Assembly (NCBI RefSeq): GCF_015645095.1 | Contig: NZ_JADOTW010000019.1 | Span: 1-64,000, forward strand | Direction of reading: 5' to 3' | DNA from: Halomonas sp. 328 | Lineage (GTDB): Bacteria; Pseudomonadota; Gammaproteobacteria; Pseudomonadales; Halomonadaceae | DNA: 64,000 bases | In this document: one piece after another, positions 50,817 through 59,896 of the stretch | Layout of the letters: every line of letters starts with the position of its first letter | Position numbering within the stretch: position 1 is the stretch's first letter | The notes under the pieces: model-generated | Seen by the model: the letters and a program-made list of their open reading frames with translations, nothing else | Told to the model about the DNA's origin: nothing | The model's database searches: none | Translations under genes and position numbers: made by a program

Positions 50817-51377
50817 TCAGAAGACCAGGCGCACGCCGCCGTGCACGCCGCTGTCGAGGGTCCGGGTGCCGATGCCGGGGCGATCGAAGTCGGCCCGGAA
50901 GCGGCGATAGCCCAGGTAGGCGTCCACGTTGGAGGTCACCGCATAGCGGGCCCGCACCCCATACTCGAAGGCGTCGTCCAGGTCGCGGCTGGTGACCACG
51001 CCGGGGGTATAAAAGCCGTAGCCGCCCAGGGAAACCGCCGGGGCCTGGGGCAGGTAGGCGTAGCCATAGCCGCCCAGGCCCAGGCCACCGCCGTCGCCGA
51101 AGTCGCTATCCACCTGGGTCCAGCGGGCGCCGACGCCGATCTCGTAGTCGCGGGTGCGCTCCACGCCGAGCAGCTGGCCGTGCCAGACGGTGGCGTCGCC
51201 GCGATAGTCGCTGTCCAGCACGCCGGCGCCCAGCTGGATACCGGAGGCCACCTCGACATTGGCCTCGAACTGCACCGCATCGCCGCTCAGGTTGAGGTCC
51301 AGGCTGGCGGCATGGCACAGGGAGGTGCCGACCAGCGCCAGGGCGCCGGCGGCCACCAGGGTAGGGATCACTTTCAT
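50817..51377 (-). CDS. YfaZ-family outer-membrane beta-barrel protein
   Basis: A 186-residue protein with a signal peptide of about 24 residues (ends CHA/A). The mature part has alternating hydrophobic strands, Gly/Tyr-rich segments (GGYGYAYLPQA) and a terminal Phe, the signature of an outer-membrane barrel. The pattern YGVRARYAVTSNVDAYLGYRRF matches YfaZ proteins, whose function is unknown. It lies 33 bases after pyrE on the same strand and may be cotranscribed. Confidence 0.82.
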   Translation of the reverse strand: MKVIPTLVAAGALALVGTSLCHAASLDLNLSGDAVQFEANVEVASGIQLGAGVLDSDYRGDATVWHGQLLGVERTRDYEIGVGARWTQVDSDFGDGGGLGLGGYGYAYLPQAPAVSLGGYGFYTPGVVTSRDLDDAFEYGVRARYAVTSNVDAYLGYRRFRADFDRPGIGTRTLDSGVHGGVRLVF

Positions 51378-51410
51378 GGGGAGTCGTTCTCCTTGCTTGC
51401 CGAGGCCGGG

Positions 51411-52082
51411 TCAGTCGGCCTGAATTCCGTAGCGGGCCCGGTAGTCGCGGATCGCCGCGGCGTGGGCCTTGAGCGCTTCGCCAGCGTGCGCTTCCAGGTA
51501 CTCAAGCACCAGGTCGAGGGTGACGATGCTCACCACCGGCATGCCGTAGCGCGCCTCGACCTCCTGGATGGCGCTTTGGCTCTTTGTTTCACCGTCAGCC
51601 TTGCCGCGCTCCTGGCGGTCCAGGGCGATCACCACCCCGGCGGCCTTGGCGCCGGCGGCATCGATCAGCTGCATCACCTCGCCGATGGCGGTACCGGCGG
51701 TGATGACGTCGTCGATGATCAGGATACGGCCCTCGAGCTCGGCACCGACGATATTGCCGCCCTCGCCGTGGTCCTTGGCCTCCTTGCGGTTGAAGGCGAA
51801 GGGGGTGTCGCGATCATGGCCGTCGGCCAGGGCCACGGCGGTGGTGGCGGCCAGGGGGATGCCCTTGTAGGCGGGGCCGAAGAGCACATCGAAGTCGAGG
51901 CCGCTGTCGGCGATGGCCTGGGCGTAGAAGCGTCCCAGGCGTGCCAGGGCGGCGCCGCTCTTGAACAGGCCGGCGTTGAAGAAGTAGGGGCTGACCCGGC
52001 CGGACTTGAGGGTGAACTCGCCGAAGCGCAGGACACCCTGCTCGATGGCGAACTCGATGAATTCTCGCTGATATGGCTGCAT
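51411..52082 (-). CDS. pyrE: Orotate phosphoribosyltransferase
   Basis: A 223-residue type I phosphoribosyltransferase. The PRPP-binding motif [13 protein letters not shown] is near residues 118-130, and [11 protein letters not shown] is the orotate-side loop. It makes OMP in pyrimidine synthesis. The start ATG at 52082 is chosen because it aligns with E. coli PyrE (M-x-PYQR-x-FIEFA); an upstream ATG at 52109 lacks support. Divergent from crc, as in pseudomonads. Confidence 0.95.
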   Translation of the reverse strand: MQPYQREFIEFAIEQGVLRFGEFTLKSGRVSPYFFNAGLFKSGAALARLGRFYAQAIADSGLDFDVLFGPAYKGIPLAATTAVALADGHDRDTPFAFNRKEAKDHGEGGNIVGAELEGRILIIDDVITAGTAIGEVMQLIDAAGAKAAGVVIALDRQERGKADGETKSQSAIQEVEARYGMPVVSIVTLDLVLEYLEAHAGEALKAHAAAIRDYRARYGIQAD

Positions 52083-52187
52083 GCTGTCCGCCACGCTTCC
52101 CCCTATCATGGTTAATCGGTACGGGCCATTTACCCAAACGTCGAAACGTCAGGTATCATACACGCGCGACGGTAAAGGGACTATGTG

Positions 52188-52955
52188 ATGAAGATCGCGA
52201 CCATTAATGTGAACGGCATCCGCGAAGCGGTGAGCCGCGGTTTCCTGGATTGGCTGGCCAACCAGGACGCCGATGTCGTTTGCGTGCAGAACCTGAAGAC
52301 CAAGAGTTTCGAGCTCGACGATAGCATCCTCTACCCGGAAGGCTACGAGGGCTATTTCCTGGACGCCGAGGAGGATGGCTTCTCCGGGGTGGGCATCTAT
52401 TGCCGCAAGATCCCCAAGGCGATCATGTATGGCCTGGGCTTCCCCCAGTGCGACAACGAGGCGCGCTTCCTGCAGGCGGACTACGATCGCTTCAGCATCG
52501 TCAGCTTCCTGATGCCCGACGGCAGCGACCCCCAGGCCAAGCAGGCCTTCATGGAGCAGTACCAGGAGTACCTGGCCAAGATGGCTCGCAAGCGCCGCGA
52601 GTACATCATCTGTGGCACCTGGCATGTCGCCCACAAGACCATCGACCTGGAGAACTGGGCCGATAACCAGACCACCCCGGGCTTCAAGCCCGAGGAGCGG
52701 GCCTGGATGGACCAGCTGTTCGGCCCCACCGGCTTTATCGACACCTTCCGCGAGATCAACCGCGATGCCGGCGAGTATACCTGGTGGCCCAAGCTCGACC
52801 AGGACGTACCGCGCTCCCGCCAGGAGGGCTGGCGCCTCGACTACCAGGTGGTGGGCCCCAACTTCCGCCGCCATGTGGTCGACGCCTGGATCGACCGCGA
52901 TGCCACCTTCTCGGAGTTCGCGCCGCTGATCGTGGAGTATGACCTGACGCTATGA
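52188..52955 (+). CDS. crc: Crc-type catabolite repression control protein
   Basis: A 255-residue exonuclease III-fold protein with key catalytic residues replaced: the ExoIII Q-E-T/K site reads CVQNLKT and the G-D-x-N site reads GTWHVAH. That is the pattern of Pseudomonas Crc, which assists Hfq in blocking translation of catabolic mRNAs rather than cutting DNA. The start ATG at 52188 has AAGGGA upstream; a GTG three bases earlier is possible. Divergent from pyrE. Given the many catabolic operons nearby, Crc/Hfq control of them is plausible. Confidence 0.88.
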   Translation: MKIATINVNGIREAVSRGFLDWLANQDADVVCVQNLKTKSFELDDSILYPEGYEGYFLDAEEDGFSGVGIYCRKIPKAIMYGLGFPQCDNEARFLQADYDRFSIVSFLMPDGSDPQAKQAFMEQYQEYLAKMARKRREYIICGTWHVAHKTIDLENWADNQTTPGFKPEERAWMDQLFGPTGFIDTFREINRDAGEYTWWPKLDQDVPRSRQEGWRLDYQVVGPNFRRHVVDAWIDRDATFSEFAPLIVEYDLTL

Positions 52956-52986
52956 CCCAGGCCTCCGTCGCCGCCCCTCGGGGCCC

Positions 52987-53014
52987 CATCACGCCGGCAC
53001 TCGCCGGCGTGATG
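52987..53014. terminator. Terminator between convergent crc and rph
   Basis: An 11-base-pair stem CATCACGCCGG / CCGGCGTGATG with a 6-base loop, followed on the plus strand by CGTTTCT. It lies between the two stop codons. Confidence 0.8.
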
Positions 53015-53043
53015 CGTTTCTGGGGGAGTCGTCTGGCCGGAAT

Positions 53044-53766
53044 TCAGTCGCGAATGCCCAGGGCCTCGCGCTGGCGGGCGAAGAGGGTCGCCCCGGCGCC
53101 TTCCGCCAGCTCGAGCATGGCGTTGAGCTCGGCGCGGCTGAACTGGCCCGCCTCGGCGGTGCCCTGCACCTCGATCAGGCCGCCCCCCTCGGTCATCACC
53201 ACGTTCATGTCGGTATCGGCGCCGCTGTCCTCGGGGTAGTCCAGGTCCACCACCGGCTGGCCCTTGAAGAGCCCCACCGAGATGGAGGCCACCAGCTGCT
53301 GGAAGGGGTCGGACTTGATCAGCTTCTTGCGCTGCAGGTAGCGGATGGCGTCCACCAGGGCCACGCAGCCACCGGTGATGGAGGCGGTGCGGGTGCCGCC
53401 ATCGGCCTGGATGACGTCGCAATCCACGGTGATGGTGAATTCGCCGAGCTTCTTCAGGTTGACCGAGGCACGCAGCGAGCGGCCGATCAGCCGCTGGATC
53501 TCCAGGGTGCGGCCGCCCTGCTTGCCCCGGGCCGCCTCGCGACCGCTCCGGGTGTGGGTGGACCGGGGCAGCATGCCGTACTCGGCGGTGACCCAGCCCT
53601 GGTTCTTGCCGCGCAGCCAGCGCGGTACCCCGGCCTCGACGCTGGCGTTGCACAGCACCTTGGTGTCGCCGAACTCCACCAGCACCGAACCCTCGGCATG
53701 GCGGGTATAGTCCCGGGTCAGGCGAATCTCGCGGGGCTGGTCGGGCTGTCGTCCGCTGGGGCGCAT
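53044..53766 (-). CDS. rph: Ribonuclease PH
   Basis: A 240-residue phosphorolytic 3'-5' exoribonuclease that matures tRNA 3' ends. Conserved segments are [61 protein letters not shown] and the catalytic-side [19 protein letters not shown]. The ATG at 53766 has AGAGG 5 bases upstream. It is divergent from yicC, the usual proteobacterial arrangement. Confidence 0.96.
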   Translation of the reverse strand: MRPSGRQPDQPREIRLTRDYTRHAEGSVLVEFGDTKVLCNASVEAGVPRWLRGKNQGWVTAEYGMLPRSTHTRSGREAARGKQGGRTLEIQRLIGRSLRASVNLKKLGEFTITVDCDVIQADGGTRTASITGGCVALVDAIRYLQRKKLIKSDPFQQLVASISVGLFKGQPVVDLDYPEDSGADTDMNVVMTEGGGLIEVQGTAEAGQFSRAELNAMLELAEGAGATLFARQREALGIRD

Positions 53767-54029
53767 AGAACCTCTCGTCATCGGGTGAACTCTCTGGGTC
53801 AGGCCATCAGTCGTGGCCCGGGGCTACCCTGGGGCAGGCAACTCCGCGAAGACGCTGTGAACCCCTCCCTGGGCGCTCGACTTTTTCGTCCATGAAAAAG
53901 ACGCTTCGCTTCGGCCTGCCCCAGCGCCCCTAAGCACTGCCAATGGCCCTGGAACCTCTGGCAGGGCGCTTATTCTACACCCTTAATCGGTTACACTGTC
54001 GCCCCCTGCGCCCACCATCAGGAGTTCCC

Positions 54030-54893
54030 ATGGTTCACAGCATGACCGCCTTCACCCGGCTGAGCCGGGACGCCGACTGGGGTAGCCTGCACCTGGAGCT
54101 GCGCTCCGTGAACCAGCGCTACCTGGAACCCCATTTCCGCCTCCCCGATAGCCTGCGCGACCTGGAGCCGGTGTTCCGCGAGACCCTGCGCCGGCGCCTG
54201 GCCCGAGGCAAGGTGGAGTGCAGCCTGCGCTTCGAGTCCGCCGGCGAGGGCGAGGCCCTGACCATCAACCGTCAACACCTGGCCGCCCTGGGCTTCGCCC
54301 TGCAGCAGGTGCGTGCCGAGATTCCCGACGCCCCCATGCCCGACGCCCTGGCGCTGCTCGACCACCCCGGCGTCGTCGAGGCCGCCGAGCCGGACCTGGA
54401 AGCGATCAAGGCCGCGGCCGGCGAACTCTTCGCCGCGGCGGTGGACGACCTGATCGCCGGCCGCGCCCGGGAAGGCGCCAAGCTGGCCGAACTGATCCGC
54501 GATCGCCTGGCCGGCATCGGCGAGCAGGTCGCCAGGGTGCGCGGCCTGCTGCCGACGATCCTCGAGCGCCAGCGCACCCAGCTCCAGGAGCGCCTGGCCG
54601 CCCTCCAGGCCGAGCTCGACCCCCAGCGCCTGGAGGCGGAGATCGCCCTGCTGGCCCAGAAGGCCGACGTGGACGAGGAGCTCGACCGCCTGGAGACCCA
54701 TGTGGCCGAGGTGGAGCGCCAGCTGACCCAGAAGGGTCCCGTCGGCCGGCGCCTCGACTTCCTGATGCAGGAGCTCAACCGCGAGGCCAACACCCTCTCT
54801 TCCAAGTCGGTGGTGGCCGAGACGACCCGCTGCGCCGTGGAGCTCAAGGTGCTGATCGAGCAGATGCGCGAGCAGATCCAGAATATCGAGTGA
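54030..54893 (+). CDS. yicC: YicC family endoribonuclease/RNA-turnover protein
   Basis: A 287-residue protein, the same length as E. coli YicC, with the N-terminal YicC domain (MVHSMTAFTR, LRSVNQRYLE) and C-terminal DUF1732 (VGRRLDFLMQELNREANTLSSK). The family is implicated in RNA cleavage and degradation. The ATG at 54030 has AGGAG 6 bases upstream. Normally followed by gmk in related genomes; here an accessory block intervenes. Confidence 0.95.
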   Translation: MVHSMTAFTRLSRDADWGSLHLELRSVNQRYLEPHFRLPDSLRDLEPVFRETLRRRLARGKVECSLRFESAGEGEALTINRQHLAALGFALQQVRAEIPDAPMPDALALLDHPGVVEAAEPDLEAIKAAAGELFAAAVDDLIAGRAREGAKLAELIRDRLAGIGEQVARVRGLLPTILERQRTQLQERLAALQAELDPQRLEAEIALLAQKADVDEELDRLETHVAEVERQLTQKGPVGRRLDFLMQELNREANTLSSKSVVAETTRCAVELKVLIEQMREQIQNIE

Positions 54894-54900
54894 CTCCGGC

Positions 54901-56622
54901 ATGATCGCCCGCCCGCGCCTCGTCGCGCTTCGTCATCGCCTCCTGCCGCTGCTGCTGGCGCTGCTCGCCGTGCTGCCGGCGGCGGCCCGGGGGGAGGCCG
55001 AGTCGGTGATCGTGGTGGGTGGTGACCGTTATCACCCGCCCTACGAGTTCCTCGACGACCAGGGCCAGCCGGCCGGCTACAACGTCGAGCTGACCCGGGC
55101 CATCGCCGAGGTGATGGGGCTCGAGGTACGCATCGAGCTGGCCACCTGGAGCGAGGTGCGCCACGGCCTGGAGAGCGGCGAGATCGATATCCTCCAGGGC
55201 ATGTCCTTCTCCGAGGCGCGCACCGAGGCCTTCGACTTCGCCCCGCCCCATGCCATCGTCCACCAGTCGATCTTCGCCCGCCGCGGCACGCCTCCGGTGG
55301 AGAGTCTCGAGGCCCTGCGCGGCCGCGAGGTGATCGTCCAGCGCGGCGATATCATGCATGATTTCCTGATCGATCAGGGCCTGGATATCCGCCCGATCAC
55401 CACCGATACCCACGCCGATGCCCTGCGCTCCCTGGCCGCCGGCCAGCACGACTACGCCCTGGTGGCCAACCTGCCGGCGCTCTATCTCAGCCAGGAGCTG
55501 GGCCTGACCAATATCGTCCCCGTGGCCCAGCCCTTCTCGCTGCGCTACGGCTACGCGGTGAGGCGCGGCAACGCCGACCTGCTGGCCCAGTTCAGCGAGG
55601 GGCTCGCCATCCTCCGCAACACCGGCCGCCACCAGGCGATCTATGACAAGTGGCTGGGCCCCCTGGAGCAGGCCGAGGGCGTCCCCTGGAAGCGCATCGG
55701 CCTGGTCGGCGCCGTGCTCTCCGGCCTGCTGTTGCTGGTGCTGGGCGGCATCATGGTGTGGAACCGCATGCTCAAGCGCCAGGTGGCCGCCCATACCGAG
55801 GAGCTGCGCCAGCGCCAGCAGCAGCTGATCCAGGCCGACAAGATGACGTCCCTGGGCATCCTGGTCTCCGGCGTGGCCCACGAGATCAACAACCCCAGCG
55901 GCCTGCTGCTGCTCAACCTGCCGGTACTGCGCGACGCCTATGACGACGCCCGGCCGATCCTGGAGGCCTACTATCGGGAGCATGGCGACTTCTCCCTCGG
56001 CGGCCTGCCCTACTCACGGATGCGCGACGAGATCCCGCCCATGCTCGACGAGATGCTCGAGGGCACCCAGCGCATCAAACGCATCGTCGGCGACCTCAAG
56101 GACTTCGCCCGCCAGGACAGCCGCGACCTGGATGACGCCCTGGACCTCAACCAGGTGGTCGGCACCGCGACGCGCCTGGTGGACAACTCGATCCGCCAGG
56201 CCACCGACCGCTTCACGACCCGCTATGCCCCGGACCTGCCGATGGTGCGCGGCAATACCCAGCGCCTCGAGCAGGTGGTGATCAATCTGGTCCTGAATGC
56301 CTGCCAGGCCCTGGAAGCGCGCGACCAGGGCATTCGCCTGAGCACCCGCCATGACGCCGCCGCCCGCCGGGTGATCCTGGAGGTGGCGGATCAGGGCCGT
56401 GGCATCCCCGCCGAGGCCTTGAACCGTCTGACCGATCCCTTCTTCACCACCCGCCGGGAGTGCGGCGGTACCGGCCTGGGCCTCTCGGTCTCGGCCGGCA
56501 TCGTCCACGAGCACGGCGGCGAACTGGCCTTCGCCTCCCGGCCGGGACAGGGCACCACCGTGACCCTGTCGCTGCCGGTGGAGGCGTCGCCGCCTGACGC
56601 CAGCCAGAGGAAGCGCCCATGA
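54901..56622 (+). CDS. Hybrid sensor histidine kinase with periplasmic amino-acid-binding domain
   Basis: A 573-residue protein: signal peptide (1-31), SBP family 3 domain (about 35-260), one membrane helix (about 268-288), a short coiled coil, a histidine phosphotransfer helix with H327 in SGVAHEINNPSG, and an ATPase domain (NLVLNACQALEAR, DQGRGIP, GGTGLGLSVSAGIV). It should bind a small polar solute in the periplasm and phosphorylate the regulator encoded next, with which it overlaps by 4 bases. The neighbouring symporter and glutaminase suggest glutamine or a related amino acid as signal. It starts 7 bases after yicC. Confidence 0.88.
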   Translation: MIARPRLVALRHRLLPLLLALLAVLPAAARGEAESVIVVGGDRYHPPYEFLDDQGQPAGYNVELTRAIAEVMGLEVRIELATWSEVRHGLESGEIDILQGMSFSEARTEAFDFAPPHAIVHQSIFARRGTPPVESLEALRGREVIVQRGDIMHDFLIDQGLDIRPITTDTHADALRSLAAGQHDYALVANLPALYLSQELGLTNIVPVAQPFSLRYGYAVRRGNADLLAQFSEGLAILRNTGRHQAIYDKWLGPLEQAEGVPWKRIGLVGAVLSGLLLLVLGGIMVWNRMLKRQVAAHTEELRQRQQQLIQADKMTSLGILVSGVAHEINNPSGLLLLNLPVLRDAYDDARPILEAYYREHGDFSLGGLPYSRMRDEIPPMLDEMLEGTQRIKRIVGDLKDFARQDSRDLDDALDLNQVVGTATRLVDNSIRQATDRFTTRYAPDLPMVRGNTQRLEQVVINLVLNACQALEARDQGIRLSTRHDAAARRVILEVADQGRGIPAEALNRLTDPFFTTRRECGGTGLGLSVSAGIVHEHGGELAFASRPGQGTTVTLSLPVEASPPDASQRKRP

Positions 56623-58049
56623 CCGACAACCGCTACCCCGACTTCGGCATCCTGCTGGTGGACGACGAGCCCGCCTACCTGCGCGGCCTGAGCATCGCCC
56701 TGGAGCGCAGCGGCATCACCCACCTGCAGCGCTGCGAGGACCCCCGCCGAGTCATGGAGATCCTGGCCCGGGAGCCGATCGGCCTGGTGACCCTCGACCT
56801 GACCATGCCCCACCTCTCGGGGGAGGCGCTGCTGGCGCGGATCGTCGAGGAGCATCCGGACGTCGGGGTCATCATCATCAGCGGCATGAACCAGGTGGAG
56901 ACCGCCGTCGACTGCATCAAGAACGGCGCCTTCGATTACTTCGTCAAGACCGACGAGCAGCGCCGCCTGATCGCCGGCATCAAGCGCGCCATTCGCCTCC
57001 AGGAGCTGAAGCTCGAGAACCAGGCGCTGCGCCGGCGCGTCCTCGACGATACCCTGGAGCACCCCGAGGCCTTCGCGCCGATCATCACCGCCGACAAGGG
57101 CATGCGGGCGGTCTTCCAGTACCTGGAGTCGGTGGCGCCGAGCCGCCAACCGCTGCTGATCTGCGGCGAGAGCGGGGTCGGCAAGGAGCTGGTGGCCCGC
57201 GCCGTGCATCGCCTCAGCGGCCGCCCGGGCCCCCTGGTCAGCGTCAATGTGGCGGGACTCGACGACAACGTCTTCGCCGACACCCTGTTCGGCCACCAGC
57301 GCGGCGCCTTCACCGGCGCCGAGCAGGCCCGGGCCGGCATGATCGAGCAGGCCGCGGAGGGCACCCTCTTCCTCGACGAGATCGGCGACCTCAGCCTGGC
57401 CTCCCAGGTCAAGCTGCTGCGGCTGCTCCAGGAGGGCGAGTACTATCCACTGGGCAGCGACCGTCCCAAGCGCCTCAACGCCCGCATCGTGGTGGCCACC
57501 CACCGGGACCTGCACGCCAAGCAGCAGGCCGGCGACTTCCGCAAGGACCTCTACTACCGGCTGCGCACCCACCAGGTGCTGATCCCGCCGCTGCGATGCC
57601 GCAAGCCGGACCTGCCCCTGCTGCTCGATCACTTCCTGGCCGAGGCCGCCGAGGAGCTGGGCAAATCGGTACCGAGCTACCCGCCGGAGCTGCCGGTGTT
57701 GCTGGCCAACTACGACTTCCCCGGCAATGTGCGCGAACTGCGCGCCATGGCCTTCGACGCCATCAGCCTGCACCGCAGCCGCATGCTCTCCATGGAGGCC
57801 TTCAAGCGCGCCATCGAGCAGGGCGGCGGGCAAGCACCCGCCGTTGATGCCGAGGCGCCACGACGGCCGGTCTTCGCCCCGGACGAGCCCCTCCCCACCC
57901 TCCACGAGGTGGCCGACCTGCTGGTGACCGAGGCGATGCGGCGTGCCGAAGGCAACCAGTCCCTCGCCGCGCGCCTGCTGGGCATCTCCCAGCCGGCGCT
58001 GAGCAAGCGACTCAAGCGGCGCCGCCAGGACGACGGCGATCCCCTATAA
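56619..58049 (+). CDS. NtrC-family sigma-54-dependent response regulator
   Basis: A 476-residue regulator with a receiver domain (acidic D-D-E pocket near residue 15, phospho-acceptor D60 in VTLDLTMP), AAA+ domain with GESGVGKE and the intact GAFTGA sigma-54 loop, and a Fis-type helix-turn-helix (NQSLAARLLGISQPALSKRLKRR). It is the partner of the kinase upstream. The gene is followed by palindromes and a sigma-54 promoter ahead of the AGCS symporter, its likely target. Confidence 0.92.
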   Translation: MTDNRYPDFGILLVDDEPAYLRGLSIALERSGITHLQRCEDPRRVMEILAREPIGLVTLDLTMPHLSGEALLARIVEEHPDVGVIIISGMNQVETAVDCIKNGAFDYFVKTDEQRRLIAGIKRAIRLQELKLENQALRRRVLDDTLEHPEAFAPIITADKGMRAVFQYLESVAPSRQPLLICGESGVGKELVARAVHRLSGRPGPLVSVNVAGLDDNVFADTLFGHQRGAFTGAEQARAGMIEQAAEGTLFLDEIGDLSLASQVKLLRLLQEGEYYPLGSDRPKRLNARIVVATHRDLHAKQQAGDFRKDLYYRLRTHQVLIPPLRCRKPDLPLLLDHFLAEAAEELGKSVPSYPPELPVLLANYDFPGNVRELRAMAFDAISLHRSRMLSMEAFKRAIEQGGGQAPAVDAEAPRRPVFAPDEPLPTLHEVADLLVTEAMRRAEGNQSLAARLLGISQPALSKRLKRRRQDDGDPL

Positions 58050-58149
58050 CCCTCGATCACTTATAACCTGGGTTATATCTTATTAAAGTGGTTTATTTTC
58101 AGTAAGTTACCAAGCCGACCCGCGACACCCCGGACACCGGGTTATACCC
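58045..58149 (+). promoter_or_regulatory. Candidate enhancer sites for the NtrC-type regulator
   Basis: A perfect 7-2-7 palindrome TATAACC-TG-GGTTATA (58062-58077) and a second palindrome GGGTTATACCC (58139-58149) share the GGTTATA unit; a third half-like copy, CTATAACCC, overlaps the end of the regulator gene near 58045. They lie 75-180 bases upstream of a sigma-54 promoter, the expected enhancer distance. Confidence 0.6.
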
Positions 58150-58381
58150 CTTGCGGCCTGTCCCCGACCAGAATCCCCAAAACAACAAGATCAAAAACAA
58201 TCACTTACCTTAAATTCGGCGACCTGGCACGCGACTTGCTCCTCTCAGCCTGGCTTCCTCGATGGAGCCCCGACATTCCCGAGCAAGAGGTTCGACCCAC
58301 CATGCCAATAACAACGTCTCCGATCGCCCGGCCGGCGATCACCCGCCCGCTGTCCCTCACCCGCCTCGCCGGAGGTGCCCC
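58050..58381. other. Regulatory intergenic region before the AGCS symporter
   Basis: 332 bases without a gene, notably AT-richer than the surroundings (58060-58110). It contains repeated GGTTATA-type palindromes and a sigma-54 promoter, with a leader of about 140 bases between that promoter and the symporter ATG. Nothing else was recognised. Confidence 0.75.
58224..58240 (+). promoter_or_regulatory. Sigma-54 promoter of the AGCS symporter-glutaminase unit
   Basis: CTGGCACGCGACTTGCT matches the -24/-12 consensus TGGCAC-N5-TTGCW without mismatch. Confidence 0.88.
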
Positions 58382-59842
58382 ATGCTGGATCTGATCAATG
58401 AGTTCCTCTGGGGCAAGGTGCTGATCGCCCTGCTGGTCGCGGTCGGCATCGGCTTCACCCTGCTGTCGCGCTTCGTGCAGTTCCGCTATTTCACGCGCAT
58501 GTTCCGCATCCTCGGCGCCAGCCACGCCTTCAAGCGCGATACCCATGGCCACCTCAGCTCCTTCCAGGCCCTGCTGCTCTCGGTGGCCGGCCGCGTCGGT
58601 GGCGGCAATATCGCCGGGGTGGCGGTGGCCATCACCCTGGGCGGCCCCGGCGCCATCTTCTGGATGTGGGTGGTGGGCCTGATGGGCATGGCCACCAGCT
58701 TCCTCGAGTGCACCCTGGCCCAGGCCTACAAGAGCGCCGAGCCCGACGGCACCTACCGTGGCGGCCCGGCCTACTACATCTCCCGGGGCCTGGGCAGCCG
58801 CTGGACCTGGCTCGCCGCCCTCTACTCGATCCTGCTGCTGGTGACCTTTGGTTTCGGCTTCACCGCCCTGCAGTCCTACGCCGTGGCCACCTCCTTCGGC
58901 GACGCCTTCGGCATCCCGGTTCACGTCACCGGCATCGCCCTGGCCCTGCTGGTGGGCCTGATCATCTTCGGCGGCGTCAAGCGTATCGCCCGGGTCACCG
59001 AGGTGCTGGTGCCGGTCATGGCCGTCGGCTACCTGGTGATCGCCATCGCGGTGCTGGTCCTCAACGTGACCCTGATCCCGGACGCCATCCTGCTGATCGT
59101 GCACAGCGCCTTCGGCCTGGAGCAGGCGGTCGGCGGCGGCATCGGCGCCGCCATCCTGATGGGCGTCAAGCGCGGGCTCTTCTCCAACGAGGCCGGCCTG
59201 GGCAGCGCCCCCAACGTGGCCGCGGTGGCCTATGTGCCGCACCCGGTCAACCAGGGCATCGTGCAGTCCTTCTCGGTGTTCATCGACACCCTGATCATCT
59301 GCTCCGCCACTGCCTTTATCATCCTGCTCAGCGGCGCCTATGACCCGGCCCTGGGCGCCGGCGTCGACGGCGTGGCCCTGACCCAGGCCGCCCTCGCCGA
59401 CCATGTGGGCGAGTGGGGACGCAGCTTCGTCAGCATCGCCCTGCTGCTGTTCGGCTTCAGCACCATTCTCTACAACTACTACCTGGGCGAGAACAGCCTC
59501 AACTTCCTCAGCCGCCAGAATGGCCTGCTGTTCAATGCCTTCCGCATCGCCGTCATCGGCCTGTGCGCCTGGGGGGCGACCACCAACCTGGGCACCGTCT
59601 TCGCCTTCGCCGACGTGACCATGGGCTTCCTGGCGCTGGCCAACCTGATCGCCCTGATCCTGCTGATCAAGCCGGGGCTGCGTTTCATGCGTGACTTCGA
59701 CGACCAGTTGGCCGCCGGCGTGAAGCGACCGACCTTCGCGGCGGAGAAGTTCGACGACCTGGAGATCGACCCGGAGGCCTGGACCCTCGAGCCGGAGGAT
59801 CGCCAGCCGAGCGCCTCGCCCGCCCCTTCCACCCCCCGGTAA
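58382..59842 (+). CDS. Amino-acid carrier protein, AGCS (alanine/glycine:cation symporter) family
   Basis: A 486-residue sodium-coupled carrier with about 11 membrane helices and the AGCS motifs AGRVGGGNIAGVAVAI, GGPAYYISRGL and GVKRGLFSNEAGLGSAPN. The ATG at 58382 has GGAGG 7 bases upstream. Family members carry alanine, glycine or glutamine. The downstream glutaminase, 54 bases away, suggests glutamine. Transcription from the sigma-54 promoter is likely activated by the adjacent two-component system. Confidence 0.9.
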   Translation: MLDLINEFLWGKVLIALLVAVGIGFTLLSRFVQFRYFTRMFRILGASHAFKRDTHGHLSSFQALLLSVAGRVGGGNIAGVAVAITLGGPGAIFWMWVVGLMGMATSFLECTLAQAYKSAEPDGTYRGGPAYYISRGLGSRWTWLAALYSILLLVTFGFGFTALQSYAVATSFGDAFGIPVHVTGIALALLVGLIIFGGVKRIARVTEVLVPVMAVGYLVIAIAVLVLNVTLIPDAILLIVHSAFGLEQAVGGGIGAAILMGVKRGLFSNEAGLGSAPNVAAVAYVPHPVNQGIVQSFSVFIDTLIICSATAFIILLSGAYDPALGAGVDGVALTQAALADHVGEWGRSFVSIALLLFGFSTILYNYYLGENSLNFLSRQNGLLFNAFRIAVIGLCAWGATTNLGTVFAFADVTMGFLALANLIALILLIKPGLRFMRDFDDQLAAGVKRPTFAAEKFDDLEIDPEAWTLEPEDRQPSASPAPSTPR

Positions 59843-59896
59843 GCCCGTCACGCGGGGCCCCTCGGGGCCCCGCTCTCCTCGCAGGAGATCCACGCC

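Noticed and set aside
52188-52955. Exonuclease III
   Set aside because: Catalytic positions are replaced in the same way as in Pseudomonas Crc.
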